A program made the translations under genes and the position numbers. From 9FT-COMBO-48-23 sp964400675 (GTDB lineage Bacteria > Chloroflexota > Dehalococcoidia > GIF9 > UBA5629): a stretch of 64,000 nt of DNA. Positions 42,767 to 52,007 of the stretch are shown piece after piece. The notes under the pieces were generated by a model. It was not told the DNA's origin. It did no database searches and worked only from the letters and a program-made list of their open reading frames with translations. The DNA lies in NCBI GenBank assembly GCA_964400675.1, contig CAYNVO010000011.1, forward strand, positions 4,996 through 68,995, in the 5' to 3' direction. Numbering within the stretch: the first letter of the stretch is position 1; each line of letters opens with the position of its first letter.

Positions 42767-44542
42767 ATGTGCGGCATTATCGGCTATTGTGGCAGACAGA
42801 CAGCAGCTCCACTTGTTTTTGAATGCTTAAAGCGTGTGGAATACCGTGGCTATGATTCGGCAGGCATGGCTACTATATCAAACGGACAATTATTTGTTAC
42901 CAAAGATATCGGCAAGCTTGAGGAGATTGAAAGCAAGCATACATTGAGCTCGTTACCCGGTAATATAGCTATCGGACATACCCGCTGGGCTACTCATGGA
43001 GGTGTTACTACAGCCAATGCTCACCCGCAGTGTGATTCTACTGGAACGATAGCTGTTGTTCATAACGGAATAATTGAGAATTATCAAGAACTCCGTCAAC
43101 GTCTCACCAGCAACGGGCATCACTTTGCTTCAGAAACCGATACCGAAGTCATTCCTCACCTTATTGAAGATGAAATGAAAAAGGGGTGTTCTCTGGAAAC
43201 GGCGGTTTTAGCTGTAGCACCGAAGCTTGAAGGCTCCTATTCTTTTTTGGTTATATCGTCCCGTGATTCAGGCAAAATTGTTGGCACCAGAAAAGATAAT
43301 CCTCTGGCTATTGGAGTAGGCGAAGATGGCTATTTTGTTGCCAGTGATGCCTTGGCTTTCTCCGGGTTGGCTAACCAACTGGTGTCTCTGGCTGATACTG
43401 AGGTAACAGTACTAACATCAAAAGGGATTGAGGTTTTTGATGCTGCTGGAAATAAGCTGACAAAAGAAGCGCGACACATCGACTTGCAATGGTGCGATAG
43501 TGATAAACAAGGCTACCAGTTCTTCATGCTCAAAGAGATTATGGAGCAACCGCAGACTATTGAGGCGGCTACAAATCAGAATAAAGAGTCATTCACCAAG
43601 ATTGCCATGGATATACTTAGAGCGGGTCAAGTGATAGTCACCGCCTGCGGCACTTCCAGATACGCTGCTCTGGTTGGCAGATACCTCTTCTCCAAAGTCG
43701 GCAGAAAATTTTGCGATGTGGTTATGGCATCCGAATTTCATTATTTTGCTGATTCTGTAGACAGGAATACCGTGGTTTTAGCCGTCTCCCAGAGTGGTGA
43801 GACGGCAGATGTCATCGAAGGTGTAAAAAGGGCCAGAGAGGCTGGCGCCCAAATCGTTTCTATCGTCAACAGGCCATATTCTCAGCTAGCTGAGATGAGC
43901 CATCATGTTATCTATCTTAATTGTGGTCCTGAGCTATGTGTCGCAGCTACCAAGTCTTTCATCAGCCAGCTAGTTGTCTTCTATCTTTTGTCGTTTTCCA
44001 TGGTCAACTCTTTTGATAAAGCCGTTACCGACCTCAAAAACATCAGCACTAAAGTGGCTAAGACTATTGAATGGAACAATGACAAAATTAGCGCGCTGAG
44101 CCAGGAATTAAAGACCACGAATGATTTCTACTATATAGCCAGAGGGATTAACTTCGCCATCGCTTCTGAAGGCGCTCTGAAGCTTAAAGAAATCTCCTAT
44201 ATTCATGCAGAGGGTATGCCGGCAGGCGAACTCAAGCACGGCACCCTAGCCCTTATTGAACAAAGGACCCCTGTAGCTGTAATCTGCCCCGATGACTATA
44301 CTTACCGTGAGACATTAAGCAATGCCACGGAGGCTAAGTCAAGAGGCGCTTATATTATTGCCATCTCTGATAGAAAAAATGAGATTTATGATTTCTGGGT
44401 CAAGATCCCCAAAGTCGACGAGCTCTTATATCCCATAATCGCTGTAGTCCCGCTTCAGCTCTTGGCATACCATCTGGCGGTTAGCCGTGGATATGACCCG
44501 GATAGACCCAGGAATTTGGCAAAATCAGTAACGGTTAAGTAG
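42767..44542 (+). CDS. glmS: Glutamine--fructose-6-phosphate aminotransferase (isomerising)
   Basis: 591 residues from ATG 42767. This start is required because Cys2 (MCGIIGY) is the nucleophile; upstream in-frame codons are leader. The glutaminase domain has VEYRGYDSAG, GHTRWATHG and HNGIIEN; two SIS domains follow with CGTSRYAALVGRY, SQSGETADV and the C-terminal LAKSVTVK. It makes glucosamine-6-phosphate, the source of UDP-GlcNAc for the downstream glycan locus (see wecB). A TGGAGGT lies 14 bp upstream; no glmS ribozyme core was recognised. Confidence 0.97.
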   Translation: MCGIIGYCGRQTAAPLVFECLKRVEYRGYDSAGMATISNGQLFVTKDIGKLEEIESKHTLSSLPGNIAIGHTRWATHGGVTTANAHPQCDSTGTIAVVHNGIIENYQELRQRLTSNGHHFASETDTEVIPHLIEDEMKKGCSLETAVLAVAPKLEGSYSFLVISSRDSGKIVGTRKDNPLAIGVGEDGYFVASDALAFSGLANQLVSLADTEVTVLTSKGIEVFDAAGNKLTKEARHIDLQWCDSDKQGYQFFMLKEIMEQPQTIEAATNQNKESFTKIAMDILRAGQVIVTACGTSRYAALVGRYLFSKVGRKFCDVVMASEFHYFADSVDRNTVVLAVSQSGETADVIEGVKRAREAGAQIVSIVNRPYSQLAEMSHHVIYLNCGPELCVAATKSFISQLVVFYLLSFSMVNSFDKAVTDLKNISTKVAKTIEWNNDKISALSQELKTTNDFYYIARGINFAIASEGALKLKEISYIHAEGMPAGELKHGTLALIEQRTPVAVICPDDYTYRETLSNATEAKSRGAYIIAISDRKNEIYDFWVKIPKVDELLYPIIAVVPLQLLAYHLAVSRGYDPDRPRNLAKSVTVK

Positions 44543-44549
44543 AAAACTA

Positions 44550-45293
44550 GTGATTCTGTCTGATAAGTCAACCAAACCAACAATTATCGCCGCCATCCCT
44601 TGCCTCGACGAGGAGCAGTTCATCAGTGATATAGTAACTAGAACCCGTAGATATGTGGATAAAGTAATTGTTATAGATGATGGGTCAACTGATGATACCT
44701 CTGAAGTAGCTAAAGCTGCTGGTGCTGAGGTCATAAGGCATGGAACGAGGCAGGGTGTTGGGGTGGCTACCAGGGCGGCGTTCGAAGCGGCAAAAACATG
44801 TCGGGCTGATGTGCTGGTAACTCTGGACGGCGATGGTCAGCACAATCCCGATGAGATTCCCCAGGTTCTGGCTCCTATCCTGAGTGGCGAAGCTGACCTG
44901 GTCATTGGCTCCCGCTTTCTCCAACCCACTCAAAAAACTCTATCAGCTCAACAAACTGAAAGAACCAATATCCGTCGTTATCGCAAATTTGGCATTGATG
45001 TAATCACGTGGTTATACAACCTTGGCTCAAAGATAAAGGTATCTGATTCACAGAGCTGCTTCCGTGCCCATAGTCGAAGGCTGCTCGATGCCATAAACAT
45101 GACAGAAAGCGGCTTTAGTTTCAGCGTTGAAGTCTTAATTAAAGCCAGAAGAAGGGGCTTAGTTATCACTGAAGCACCTATCTCCTGCCTCTATCACTCC
45201 CAGGGCTCCAGCCTTAATCCTGTAGCTCATGGTCTTGGGGTTGCCTTCGCTGTGATAAAGCTCCGACTTTTCAGTCACCAGCATAACAAGTAG
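44550..45293 (+). CDS. Glycosyltransferase family 2 (DPM1-like)
   Basis: 247 residues starting at GTG 44550, only 7 bp after glmS. GT-A motifs: IAAIPCLDEEQFI, VIDDGSTDDT, the DxD-containing TLDGDGQHNPDEIP and GSRFL. No transmembrane helices are obvious, unlike many polyprenyl-phosphate GT2 enzymes. It probably transfers a sugar from a nucleotide donor to polyprenyl phosphate or a glycan acceptor. First gene of the surface polysaccharide locus. Confidence 0.9.
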   Translation: MILSDKSTKPTIIAAIPCLDEEQFISDIVTRTRRYVDKVIVIDDGSTDDTSEVAKAAGAEVIRHGTRQGVGVATRAAFEAAKTCRADVLVTLDGDGQHNPDEIPQVLAPILSGEADLVIGSRFLQPTQKTLSAQQTERTNIRRYRKFGIDVITWLYNLGSKIKVSDSQSCFRAHSRRLLDAINMTESGFSFSVEVLIKARRRGLVITEAPISCLYHSQGSSLNPVAHGLGVAFAVIKLRLFSHQHNK

Positions 45294-45346
45294 GTGAAAG
45301 CTAAGAAACTCAACAAACTCAATAACACGGATAAAATGAGGTTAAA

Positions 45347-46570
45347 GTGAGTTTGAAGAACAAGAACGTATTCATCACTGGTATAAGCGGCTTTGTCGGT
45401 TCAAACATGGCAAAGCATCTTCTCAATGAAGGGGCCAATGTTTTTGGGCTGGTTAGAAGACGGGCTGATGGCACTATCCCGCAAAACATTAGATATCTGG
45501 GAATTGAGAACGAGGTAGCCCTTGTGGAGGGCGATATGCGGGATATTTCCAGTATTGCTTCCGCATTAGACATCAGCAAACCTGACATTGTCTTTCATCT
45601 CGCCGCTCAGTCTTTCATTCCCAGGTCGTTTTCATGCCCCGGAGAGACGATGGAAGTAAACTGTCTGGGGACAGCCAATCTCCTTGAGGCGATTAGAAAT
45701 AAAAGCTTGGATGCAGTAACAGTTTTCGCAGGAAGCAGCGAAGAGTATGGCCTTGTATTCCTTTCGGATTCTCAGTATCAGCAAATCAAGAAAAAACACG
45801 GCACGATTTTCCCGGAGCCGATCAGTATCCCTGAATTGCCTATCACTGAGACCAATCCTCTCCGCCCCATGTCTCCCTATGCTGTCAGCAAGGTCTACGC
45901 CGACTATCTAACCAGAAACTATCATACTTGTTATGGATTGAAAACAATAGTCTCTAGGGGCTTCAATCAGGAAGGGGCCGGCCGAGGCAGTATGTTTGTA
46001 ACTTCGTCGATTACTCGGCAGGCGATGCAATACAAGCGTGGTGAAATCGATAAGCTAGTCATAGGCAATGTTAATGCCTTCAGGGATTGGTCTCATGTCA
46101 ATGATATTCTGAAGGGGTACTGCCTGCTGGCTGAGAAAGGCAGATATGGAGACGTTTACAACCAGGGCTCGCAGAGGACCAACTCGGTGCTTAGCTATCT
46201 CTTGCTTAGTTTGGAATGTGCTGGATATGCGGTGAATAGGATTGAAACGCTTGGTGGCAAGAAAGTGGTAGATAATCCCAACGAATTGGATAGCTCAAAG
46301 ATGTTCGGGCTTGGCTTTGAAAAGACCAGGGTGGATAAGCTGATGCTAGAAGGTAAATTGGAATTCCAGCTTTCGGATACAGGAATTATTGTCATTACCG
46401 ATAAGGATAAAATAGCTGTAGAATTTGATGAAGAAAGGTTCAGGCCAGCTGAAGTACCGATTTTATTAACCAGGACTGCAAAAATGGAGGAGCTTGGCTT
46501 TAAAACGCAGCGCAGCCTTAAAGATATAATTAATGACCAATTGAATTATTTCCTGGATCCAGCTCGCTAG
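45347..46570 (+). CDS. NAD-dependent sugar epimerase/dehydratase (GDP-mannose 4,6-dehydratase-like)
   Basis: 407 residues from GTG 45347, longer than the usual 320-350. Rossmann motif TGISGFVGSNMA, HLAAQSF, the active-site S-S-E in GSSEEYG and YxxxK in PYAVSKVYADYL, then RGFNQEGAGRG. The N-terminal two thirds resemble GDP-mannose dehydratases and CDP-glucose dehydratases. About 70 extra C-terminal residues form a beta-rich segment (DTGIIVITDKDKIAVEF) I do not recognise. It probably makes a modified nucleotide sugar for the locus. Confidence 0.85.
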   Translation: MSLKNKNVFITGISGFVGSNMAKHLLNEGANVFGLVRRRADGTIPQNIRYLGIENEVALVEGDMRDISSIASALDISKPDIVFHLAAQSFIPRSFSCPGETMEVNCLGTANLLEAIRNKSLDAVTVFAGSSEEYGLVFLSDSQYQQIKKKHGTIFPEPISIPELPITETNPLRPMSPYAVSKVYADYLTRNYHTCYGLKTIVSRGFNQEGAGRGSMFVTSSITRQAMQYKRGEIDKLVIGNVNAFRDWSHVNDILKGYCLLAEKGRYGDVYNQGSQRTNSVLSYLLLSLECAGYAVNRIETLGGKKVVDNPNELDSSKMFGLGFEKTRVDKLMLEGKLEFQLSDTGIIVITDKDKIAVEFDEERFRPAEVPILLTRTAKMEELGFKTQRSLKDIINDQLNYFLDPAR

Positions 46571-46673
46571 CAAGGCAAACTGATTGTTCGCATGAACTAT
46601 CAGAGTCGCCTCGTTATGCCGCGGCGTTGAAACACGATTGGTACTCAGTGAGGCGTTAGTGTAGTATAGGATT

Positions 46674-47798
46674 GTGCAGATGAAGATTGCTGTAATTGTG
46701 GGTACACGCCCCGAGATAATTAAGATGGCTCCGATAGTAAGAGAGCTTGAGAACAATAGAGTAAACTACTTCATCCTTCATACCGGTCAACATTATTCGT
46801 ATAACCTGGATAGGGTCTTTTTTGAACAGCTAAGATTACAAGATGCTAAATATAACTTAGAGGTCGGCTCCGGCTCTCATGCAGAACAAACAGGAAAAAT
46901 ACTTATAGGCGTGGAAAAAACTCTTGAAATTGAAAAGCCTGATATTGTTCTAGTTGAGGGTGACACTAACTCTGTGTTTGCTGGTGCACTGGCAGCAGTT
47001 AAGCTCCATATATCAGTTGGGCATGTCGAGGCTGGGCTGCGAAGTTATGACAGGCAGATGCCCGAGGAAATCAATCGTATTCTGACTGACCATTGCTCCG
47101 ATTACCTGTTCGCTCCAACGGAGAAGGCAAAGGCAATCCTCCTCGGCGAGGGCATCCACAACGACAAGATATTTGTAACTGGCAATACCATAGTTGACGC
47201 TGTCTACCAAAACCTAGAAATAGCTAAAAGAAGTTCAAAGTTAGGAAGTTCTAAGTTCGAGGTTAAATACACAACTTCAAACGTAGAACATAGAACCTTG
47301 AACCTTGAACCCGGAAGCTACTTCTTGGTAACCCTTCATCGGCAAGAGAATGTTGATAACCTGGCGAGATTGGCCTCAATCTTGGAGGGGTTAGATAGGG
47401 TGGCTTCTGAGTTTCGTATGCCTGTAATCTATCCCATCCATCCCCGCTCTCAGAAAATGATGGCCAAATTTGGCCATAAACCCCGAAATATTAAGCTAAT
47501 TGAACCCACCGACTTCCTGAGTTTTCTCCAGCTTGAGAGCAGTGCCAGGCTTATACTGACCGACTCTGGAGGAGTTCAGGAGGAAGCTTGCATACTCAAA
47601 GTCCCCTGTGTTACTTTGAGAGACAATACTGAGAGGCCGGAAACCATTGAGGTCGGCGCTAATATACTAGCTGGTGCATCTTCAGATAAAATACTTGATT
47701 GTGTCAAGAGTATGATTAGCCAAAAAAACAAATGGGCAAATCCATTTGGTGATGGCAAAGCAGGAGAAAGAATAGTAGAAATTATAACAGGAGATTAA
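46674..47798 (+). CDS. wecB: UDP-N-acetylglucosamine 2-epimerase with repeat-coded insertion
   Basis: 374 residues; GTG 46674 or ATG 46680 may start it. Family marks: VGTRPEIIKMAP, HTGQHYSYNL, VEGDTNSVFAGALAA, HVEAGLRS, MPEEINR, VTLHRQENVDN, the late TDSGGVQEEA and TLRDNTERPET. It converts UDP-GlcNAc to UDP-ManNAc. Residues ~187-213, between the two lobes, are coded by a palindromic AGAACCT-type repeat and have no counterpart in the family pattern. They fall in a surface linker before VTLHR, so activity may survive. It abuts the next epimerase gene by 2 bp. Confidence 0.95.
   Translation: MQMKIAVIVGTRPEIIKMAPIVRELENNRVNYFILHTGQHYSYNLDRVFFEQLRLQDAKYNLEVGSGSHAEQTGKILIGVEKTLEIEKPDIVLVEGDTNSVFAGALAAVKLHISVGHVEAGLRSYDRQMPEEINRILTDHCSDYLFAPTEKAKAILLGEGIHNDKIFVTGNTIVDAVYQNLEIAKRSSKLGSSKFEVKYTTSNVEHRTLNLEPGSYFLVTLHRQENVDNLARLASILEGLDRVASEFRMPVIYPIHPRSQKMMAKFGHKPRNIKLIEPTDFLSFLQLESSARLILTDSGGVQEEACILKVPCVTLRDNTERPETIEVGANILAGASSDKILDCVKSMISQKNKWANPFGDGKAGERIVEIITGD
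47231..47312. repeat. Palindromic AGAACCT/AGGTTCT repeat inside wecB
   Basis: The left half is built of AGTTCAAAGTT, AAGTTCTAAGTTCGAGGTT; the right half is the complementary type (AACTTCAAACGTAGAAC, ATAGAACCTTGAACCTTGAAC), making an imperfect inverted repeat. It keeps the reading frame of wecB. Same family as 49943-49997, 50370-50396 and 59832-59869. Confidence 0.8.
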
Positions 47799-47800
47799 CT

Positions 47801-48724
47801 ATGGCTAAGATATTAGTTACTGGCGGCAAGGGATTTATTGGCTCAAACCTCGTTCCTGAATTAAACGAACGGGGACACGAAGTCTGGGTATGCGACTTGG
47901 GTCATTCAGAGTCCCCAAACTACACCCGCTGCGATGTTACCGAATACCGCCAGCTTGAGAGAATATTTGAACACCACGACTTTGATTTTGTCTATCATCT
48001 GGCGGCAGAATATGGCCGCTGGAACGGCGAGGACTATTATGAGAACCTGTGGCTGACCAATGTGATAGGTACTAAGAATATGCTTCGGATTCAGGAGCAG
48101 AAGAAGTTCCGCATGATATTCTTTTCCAGTGCCGAGGTCTATGGAGACTATGACGGTGTAATGAGTGAAGACGTGATGGACAAAATACCCATAAAGCAAA
48201 TGAACGACTACGCTATAACTAAATGGGCAGGAGAGCTACAATGCTTGAACTCTCAAGCCATGTTCGGCACGGAGACTGTCAGGGTTAGACCGGTCAATGC
48301 TTACGGTCCGCACGAGCATTATAGTTCTTACCGCGGTGTAATCCCGGCTTTCATTTACAAGGCTCTGCATGATGAGCCATATACAGTTTATCAGGGGCAC
48401 AAGCGCATCTTCGATTATGTAGAAGATACCTGTCGCACCTTCGCCAACATTGTAGATAACTTCATACCCGGCGAAGTTTATAACATCGGAGGCAAAGAGG
48501 AGTGGGAACACGATATCAAATATGTTTCCGACCTGATATTAAAAAATCTGGGCAAAACTGATGCCAAAGTCAACTATAAGGAAGCAGAACCGTTTACCAC
48601 ACGCTTCAAGCACATGGACTTCTCCAAATCCAGGAGAGACCTTAAGCACGCCCCCAAGGTTCCGCTGGAGGACGGAATCCCCAAAACTATTGAATGGATG
48701 CGCAAAGCCTACGGATTTAAGTAG
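47801..48724 (+). CDS. NAD-dependent epimerase/dehydratase
   Basis: 307 residues, extended SDR. TGGKGFIGSNL at the N-terminus, YHLAAEYGRW, FFSSAEVYGDY and YxxxK in DYAITKWAGEL, then RPVNAYGPHEHYS and RIFDYVEDTCR. UDP-glucose/GlcNAc 4-epimerase-like but the substrate cannot be fixed. It is in one operon with wecB (2-bp gap) and the GT4 gene (34 bp). Confidence 0.9.
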   Translation: MAKILVTGGKGFIGSNLVPELNERGHEVWVCDLGHSESPNYTRCDVTEYRQLERIFEHHDFDFVYHLAAEYGRWNGEDYYENLWLTNVIGTKNMLRIQEQKKFRMIFFSSAEVYGDYDGVMSEDVMDKIPIKQMNDYAITKWAGELQCLNSQAMFGTETVRVRPVNAYGPHEHYSSYRGVIPAFIYKALHDEPYTVYQGHKRIFDYVEDTCRTFANIVDNFIPGEVYNIGGKEEWEHDIKYVSDLILKNLGKTDAKVNYKEAEPFTTRFKHMDFSKSRRDLKHAPKVPLEDGIPKTIEWMRKAYGFK

Positions 48725-48758
48725 CCCAAGCCAAACCTTGATATAACCTAGAACTCTT

Positions 48759-49958
48759 ATGAAAATCCTTATCGTCCAGGAGAGCGATTGGCTCAAGAGA
48801 GGGCCGCACCAACAACATCAGCTAGCAGACCGCCTTTCGCTTAGAGGTCACCAGGTTCGGATTATCGATTACGAGATTTTGTGGCGAGACCAAGACAAAA
48901 GGGAGCTTTATTGCAAACGACAGCTATTCGAAAATGTATTCAAGGTTAATCAAGGGGCGAAGGTCACCGTAATTCGTCCCGGCATAATCAAGATACCTCT
49001 CCTTGACTATGTTTCCATTGTTTTTACTCATCAAAGAGAAATAAACAGGCAAATCGAAGAGTTCAAGCCTGATGTCATTATTGGGTTTAGTATCCTGAAT
49101 AGTTATCTGGCAGCAAAGGCAGCCAGGAGTAATGACATTCCCTTCATTTATTACTGGATAGACGTGCTGCACCGCTTGATACCATTTAAGCCTCTACAGT
49201 TCATTGGTGAGATATTGGAGCACAAAACGCTAATGCAAGCGGACAGGACGCTGACAATCAATGACAAGCTTAAAGACTATGTTATCACTGCCGGTGCCGC
49301 AGCTAACAAAACTAGTGTAATCAGGGCCGGCATAGACGTGGAGCAGTTTAAGCCATCAGCTAGTATTAGCAATTTAAGGAAACAATATGGACTTAAGGAA
49401 ACTGACATTGTATTGTTCTTCATGGGCTGGCTCTATCATTTCTCCGGTTTGAAAGAAGTGGCTCAGGAGTTAGCCAAAGAAACTAACAAGAACCTGAAAT
49501 TGCTAATAGTCGGCGAAGGCGATGCCTTTGAAGACCTTAAGCGAATACGAAACAAATACAACTTGCAAGATAGGCTCATCTTAGCTGGACAGAAGCCGTA
49601 TACAGATATGCCAGCCTTCATCTCTGCTGCCGATATATGCCTGTTACCGGCATATCCTTGGGAGAAAACAATGCATGACATAGTGCCTATTAAGTTGTAT
49701 GAGTACATGGCTATGAAGAAACCGGTGATAGCAACAAGACTGCCCGGAGTTATGAAAGAATTTGGTAAAAACAACGGCGTAGTCTATGTGAGTAAACCTG
49801 AGGATGCCATTGATAAAGCCAAAAGCCTTGTCAAAGATGGTAAAATAGGAGAGCTTGGCGATAAAGCCAGGAAATTTGTCCAAAAATACAGCTGGGATAG
49901 TATAACCGACGGATTTGAGAAAATTCTAGAAGAAGTTGTGATGAGTTCTAGGTTCTAA
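48759..49958 (+). CDS. Glycosyltransferase family 4
   Basis: 399 residues with a GT-B fold. The N-terminal domain recognises the acceptor (LADRLSLRGHQVRIID). The C-terminal domain has FFMGWLYHFSGLKEVA, LLIVGEGDA, DICLLPAYPWEKT and the donor-site YEYMAMKKPVIAT. A retaining enzyme of glycan assembly. The last codons (SSRF and stop) are supplied by an AGAACCT-type repeat array, so the original C-terminus may have been slightly different. Confidence 0.92.
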   Translation: MKILIVQESDWLKRGPHQQHQLADRLSLRGHQVRIIDYEILWRDQDKRELYCKRQLFENVFKVNQGAKVTVIRPGIIKIPLLDYVSIVFTHQREINRQIEEFKPDVIIGFSILNSYLAAKAARSNDIPFIYYWIDVLHRLIPFKPLQFIGEILEHKTLMQADRTLTINDKLKDYVITAGAAANKTSVIRAGIDVEQFKPSASISNLRKQYGLKETDIVLFFMGWLYHFSGLKEVAQELAKETNKNLKLLIVGEGDAFEDLKRIRNKYNLQDRLILAGQKPYTDMPAFISAADICLLPAYPWEKTMHDIVPIKLYEYMAMKKPVIATRLPGVMKEFGKNNGVVYVSKPEDAIDKAKSLVKDGKIGELGDKARKFVQKYSWDSITDGFEKILEEVVMSSRF

Positions 49959-49997
49959 GCCAAGGGGTTCTAGGTTAAGAAGTTCTAAGTTCTAGGT
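49943..49997 (+). repeat. TTCTAGG-type repeat array, left of the S23-like gene
   Basis: Three or four degenerate units of GTTCTAGGTTCTAA type. It contains the stop codon of the GT4 gene and is inverted relative to the array at 50370-50396. Confidence 0.8.
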
Positions 49998-50010
49998 AGA
50001 ATATTGAGTA

Positions 50011-50379
50011 ATGAAAATCGAAAGATTTGAGGACATCGAAGCTTGGAAAGAGGCTCGAAATTTGGTTAGCATGATTTACGATATTTCAAATGAAGAGCTA
50101 TTTTCAAAAGATTTCAGCCTGAGGAATCAAGTCCGGGGGGCTTCGGTCTCCGTAATGTCCAACATTGCCGAGGGATTTGATAGGGGGACAAATAGAGAAT
50201 TCATACAATTCCTCATAGTAGCCAGAGCTTCCGCTTCTGAAGTAAAAAGCCAGTTATATGTAGCCTTGGACCGCAACTACATTCATCAAAATAAGTTTGA
50301 TAAAGTATACCAGCAAGCAACGAAAGCCATAAGTCTTATTGACGTGTTCATCCGTTACTTGAAAAAACCCAGAACGTAG
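50011..50379 (+). CDS. Four-helix-bundle protein (S23 / TIGR02436 family)
   Basis: 122 residues. Family pattern: IEAWKEARNLVSMIYDI near the start, FSLRNQVRGASVSVMSNIAEGFDRG in the middle (quoted in part; SNIAEGF is the signature) and EFIQFLIVARASASEVKSQL. S23-type proteins occur in 23S rRNA intervening sequences and as stand-alone genes; Avd of diversity-generating retroelements is related. The function of stand-alone copies is unknown. It is flanked by inverted AGAACCT-type arrays, the right one containing its stop codon, which marks it as a possible small mobile unit inserted between two glycan genes. Confidence 0.93.
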   Translation: MKIERFEDIEAWKEARNLVSMIYDISNEELFSKDFSLRNQVRGASVSVMSNIAEGFDRGTNREFIQFLIVARASASEVKSQLYVALDRNYIHQNKFDKVYQQATKAISLIDVFIRYLKKPRT

Positions 50380-50396
50380 AACCTAGAACCTAGAAC
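50370..50396 (-). repeat. AGAACCT-type repeat array, right of the S23-like gene
   Basis: AGAAC units with GTAG/CTAG joints, inverted relative to 49943-49997. It includes the stop codon of the S23-like gene. Confidence 0.8.
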
Positions 50397-50410
50397 GAAG
50401 AAGGAGCAAA

Positions 50411-51409
50411 ATGAGTCAACATATGAGCGAATATAAGGGTAAGAATATCCTCATCACCGGCGGGGCTGGCTGCATTGGCAGCAATCTGACTAAAGCTCTA
50501 ATAGAAGCCGAAGCAGGCAAAATAATCGTCCTTGACGACCTTTCAGCGGCTGAAAAATGGAACGTCCCCGTTGACCCAAAGGTGATATTTATCGAGGGCA
50601 GCGTATTGGATGAAGAAGCAGTAAAGAGAGCGTTCTCTGCAAAGCTTGATTTCGTCTTCCATCTGGCAGCTCACTTCGCCAATCAGAATTCAGTTGATAA
50701 TCCTGAGACCGACCTCGAGGTCAACGGTCTCGGCACACTCAAGGTTCTGGAATACTCTCACCTTGCCAAGGTAAGCAAGTTTGTCTTTGCATCTTCAGGC
50801 TGCTCAGTTTACGGCAGCCAGGCGCCTCTCCCCCTGAAAGAGGATTACGTATCGCTGCATCTCGACACTCCCTATCAAATCACCAAGCTTCTCGGCGAGC
50901 TTTACTGCAATTTCTTCCACAATTATTATGGGCTGCCTGTAGCTATAGCCCGATACTTCAATGTTTATGGTCCCGGTGAAATCCCCGGTGCTTACCGTAA
51001 CGTCATTCCCAATTTCATGTGGTGGGCATTACACAAAATGCCCCTACCTGTGACTGGCACAGGAGCGGAAACCAGAGATTTCACCTATGTTGAAGACATA
51101 GTTGACGGCACGTTACGACTTGGGGCAATATCTCAGGCTGTGGGTGATGCCTTTAACCTCGCGTCAGAAACAGAAACCAAGGTAATTGATATAGCTAATA
51201 TGGTTAATGAGATAACGGGAAATCCGTCAGGTGTTACCTTTAAACCTCGCCGCGACTGGGACCAGATTACGCGCCGGAAAGCCTCTATAGAAAAAGCCAG
51301 GAAAGTTCTCGGTTATGAGCCAGGAACAAAAATAAAAGACGGAGTCAAGAAAGTGTATGAGTGGGTTGTAGCCAATCGTGATAAAATTGAGGAATGTGCC
51401 AGATTTTAA
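50411..51409 (+). CDS. NAD-dependent epimerase/dehydratase (UDP-glucose 4-epimerase-like)
   Basis: 332 residues. TGGAGCIGSNL motif, VLDDLSAAEKWNVP, FHLAAHFANQNS, SSGCSVYGS and YxxxK in PYQITKLLGELY, then RYFNVYGPGE. The end reads GVKKVYEWV...IEECARF; a decayed copy of this same ending occurs at 58500-58610. It makes or epimerises a nucleotide sugar for the locus. ATG 50411 has GAAGGAG 6 bp upstream. Confidence 0.92.
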   Translation: MSQHMSEYKGKNILITGGAGCIGSNLTKALIEAEAGKIIVLDDLSAAEKWNVPVDPKVIFIEGSVLDEEAVKRAFSAKLDFVFHLAAHFANQNSVDNPETDLEVNGLGTLKVLEYSHLAKVSKFVFASSGCSVYGSQAPLPLKEDYVSLHLDTPYQITKLLGELYCNFFHNYYGLPVAIARYFNVYGPGEIPGAYRNVIPNFMWWALHKMPLPVTGTGAETRDFTYVEDIVDGTLRLGAISQAVGDAFNLASETETKVIDIANMVNEITGNPSGVTFKPRRDWDQITRRKASIEKARKVLGYEPGTKIKDGVKKVYEWVVANRDKIEECARF

Positions 51410-51499
51410 TCTCTCGAAGTATGCAGGGCAGACAAACGCAGGGTTGCCGCAAATTAATTTTACATAAAATAACGATGCCTATATTTTCTTCAATCCGGC

Positions 51500-51877
51500 T
51501 TAATATCCTGTTCTAACAATCAAGAAACAGCCAACAACCACGAAGGCAATCCCTATCCAATGCAATATAGTTATACTTTCTTTCAAATAAATCAAGGCAA
51601 ATATCGCTGTTAATACATAGGCCAAGCTCATCAGGGGGTAAATAAAGCTGACATTTAGAGTTGACATTGCACCAAGCCACAGGACTAATGCGATTCCGTA
51701 GCATAATATCCCGGCAATGATACGGGGGTTGGTGAATATTCTGGAGAGTGTATCAAGGTTGAAGAGCTGCCCCATACTTTTGATTTCTCCGACTTGATTC
51801 ACACCACTTTTCATCAGGATTTGTCCCATTGCCGCACCGAATATGCAGAGCAACACCAATAGTAGAGCAAACAACAT
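51500..51877 (-). CDS. EamA/SMR-like four-helix transporter subunit
   Basis: 125 residues from ATG 51877 (AAGGAG just upstream; the frame is open to 51922). Four transmembrane helices, with ESITILHWIGIAFVVVGCFLI at the end typical of EamA/DMT and of ArnE/ArnF flippase subunits. In a glycan locus a role in lipid-linked sugar flipping is plausible; drug export is an alternative. First of several minus-strand genes. Confidence 0.8.
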   Translation of the reverse strand: MLFALLLVLLCIFGAAMGQILMKSGVNQVGEIKSMGQLFNLDTLSRIFTNPRIIAGILCYGIALVLWLGAMSTLNVSFIYPLMSLAYVLTAIFALIYLKESITILHWIGIAFVVVGCFLIVRTGY

Positions 51878-52007
51878 AGCACTCCTTTTCTTGAACCTTG
51901 GTAGCCCAAATTTTCTTTTCAATTTTTACCCAGCAGTGTAGATTTTCTTACCGTTAAATCAGAGCTTGATATTAGGCATGCCAGCTCCTTAATGTCAATA
52001 ATATAGG

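Noticed and set aside
50011..50379. Part of a diversity-generating retroelement (Avd-like protein)
   Set aside because: No reverse transcriptase and no template/variable repeat pair nearby; the protein fits the stand-alone S23 family.
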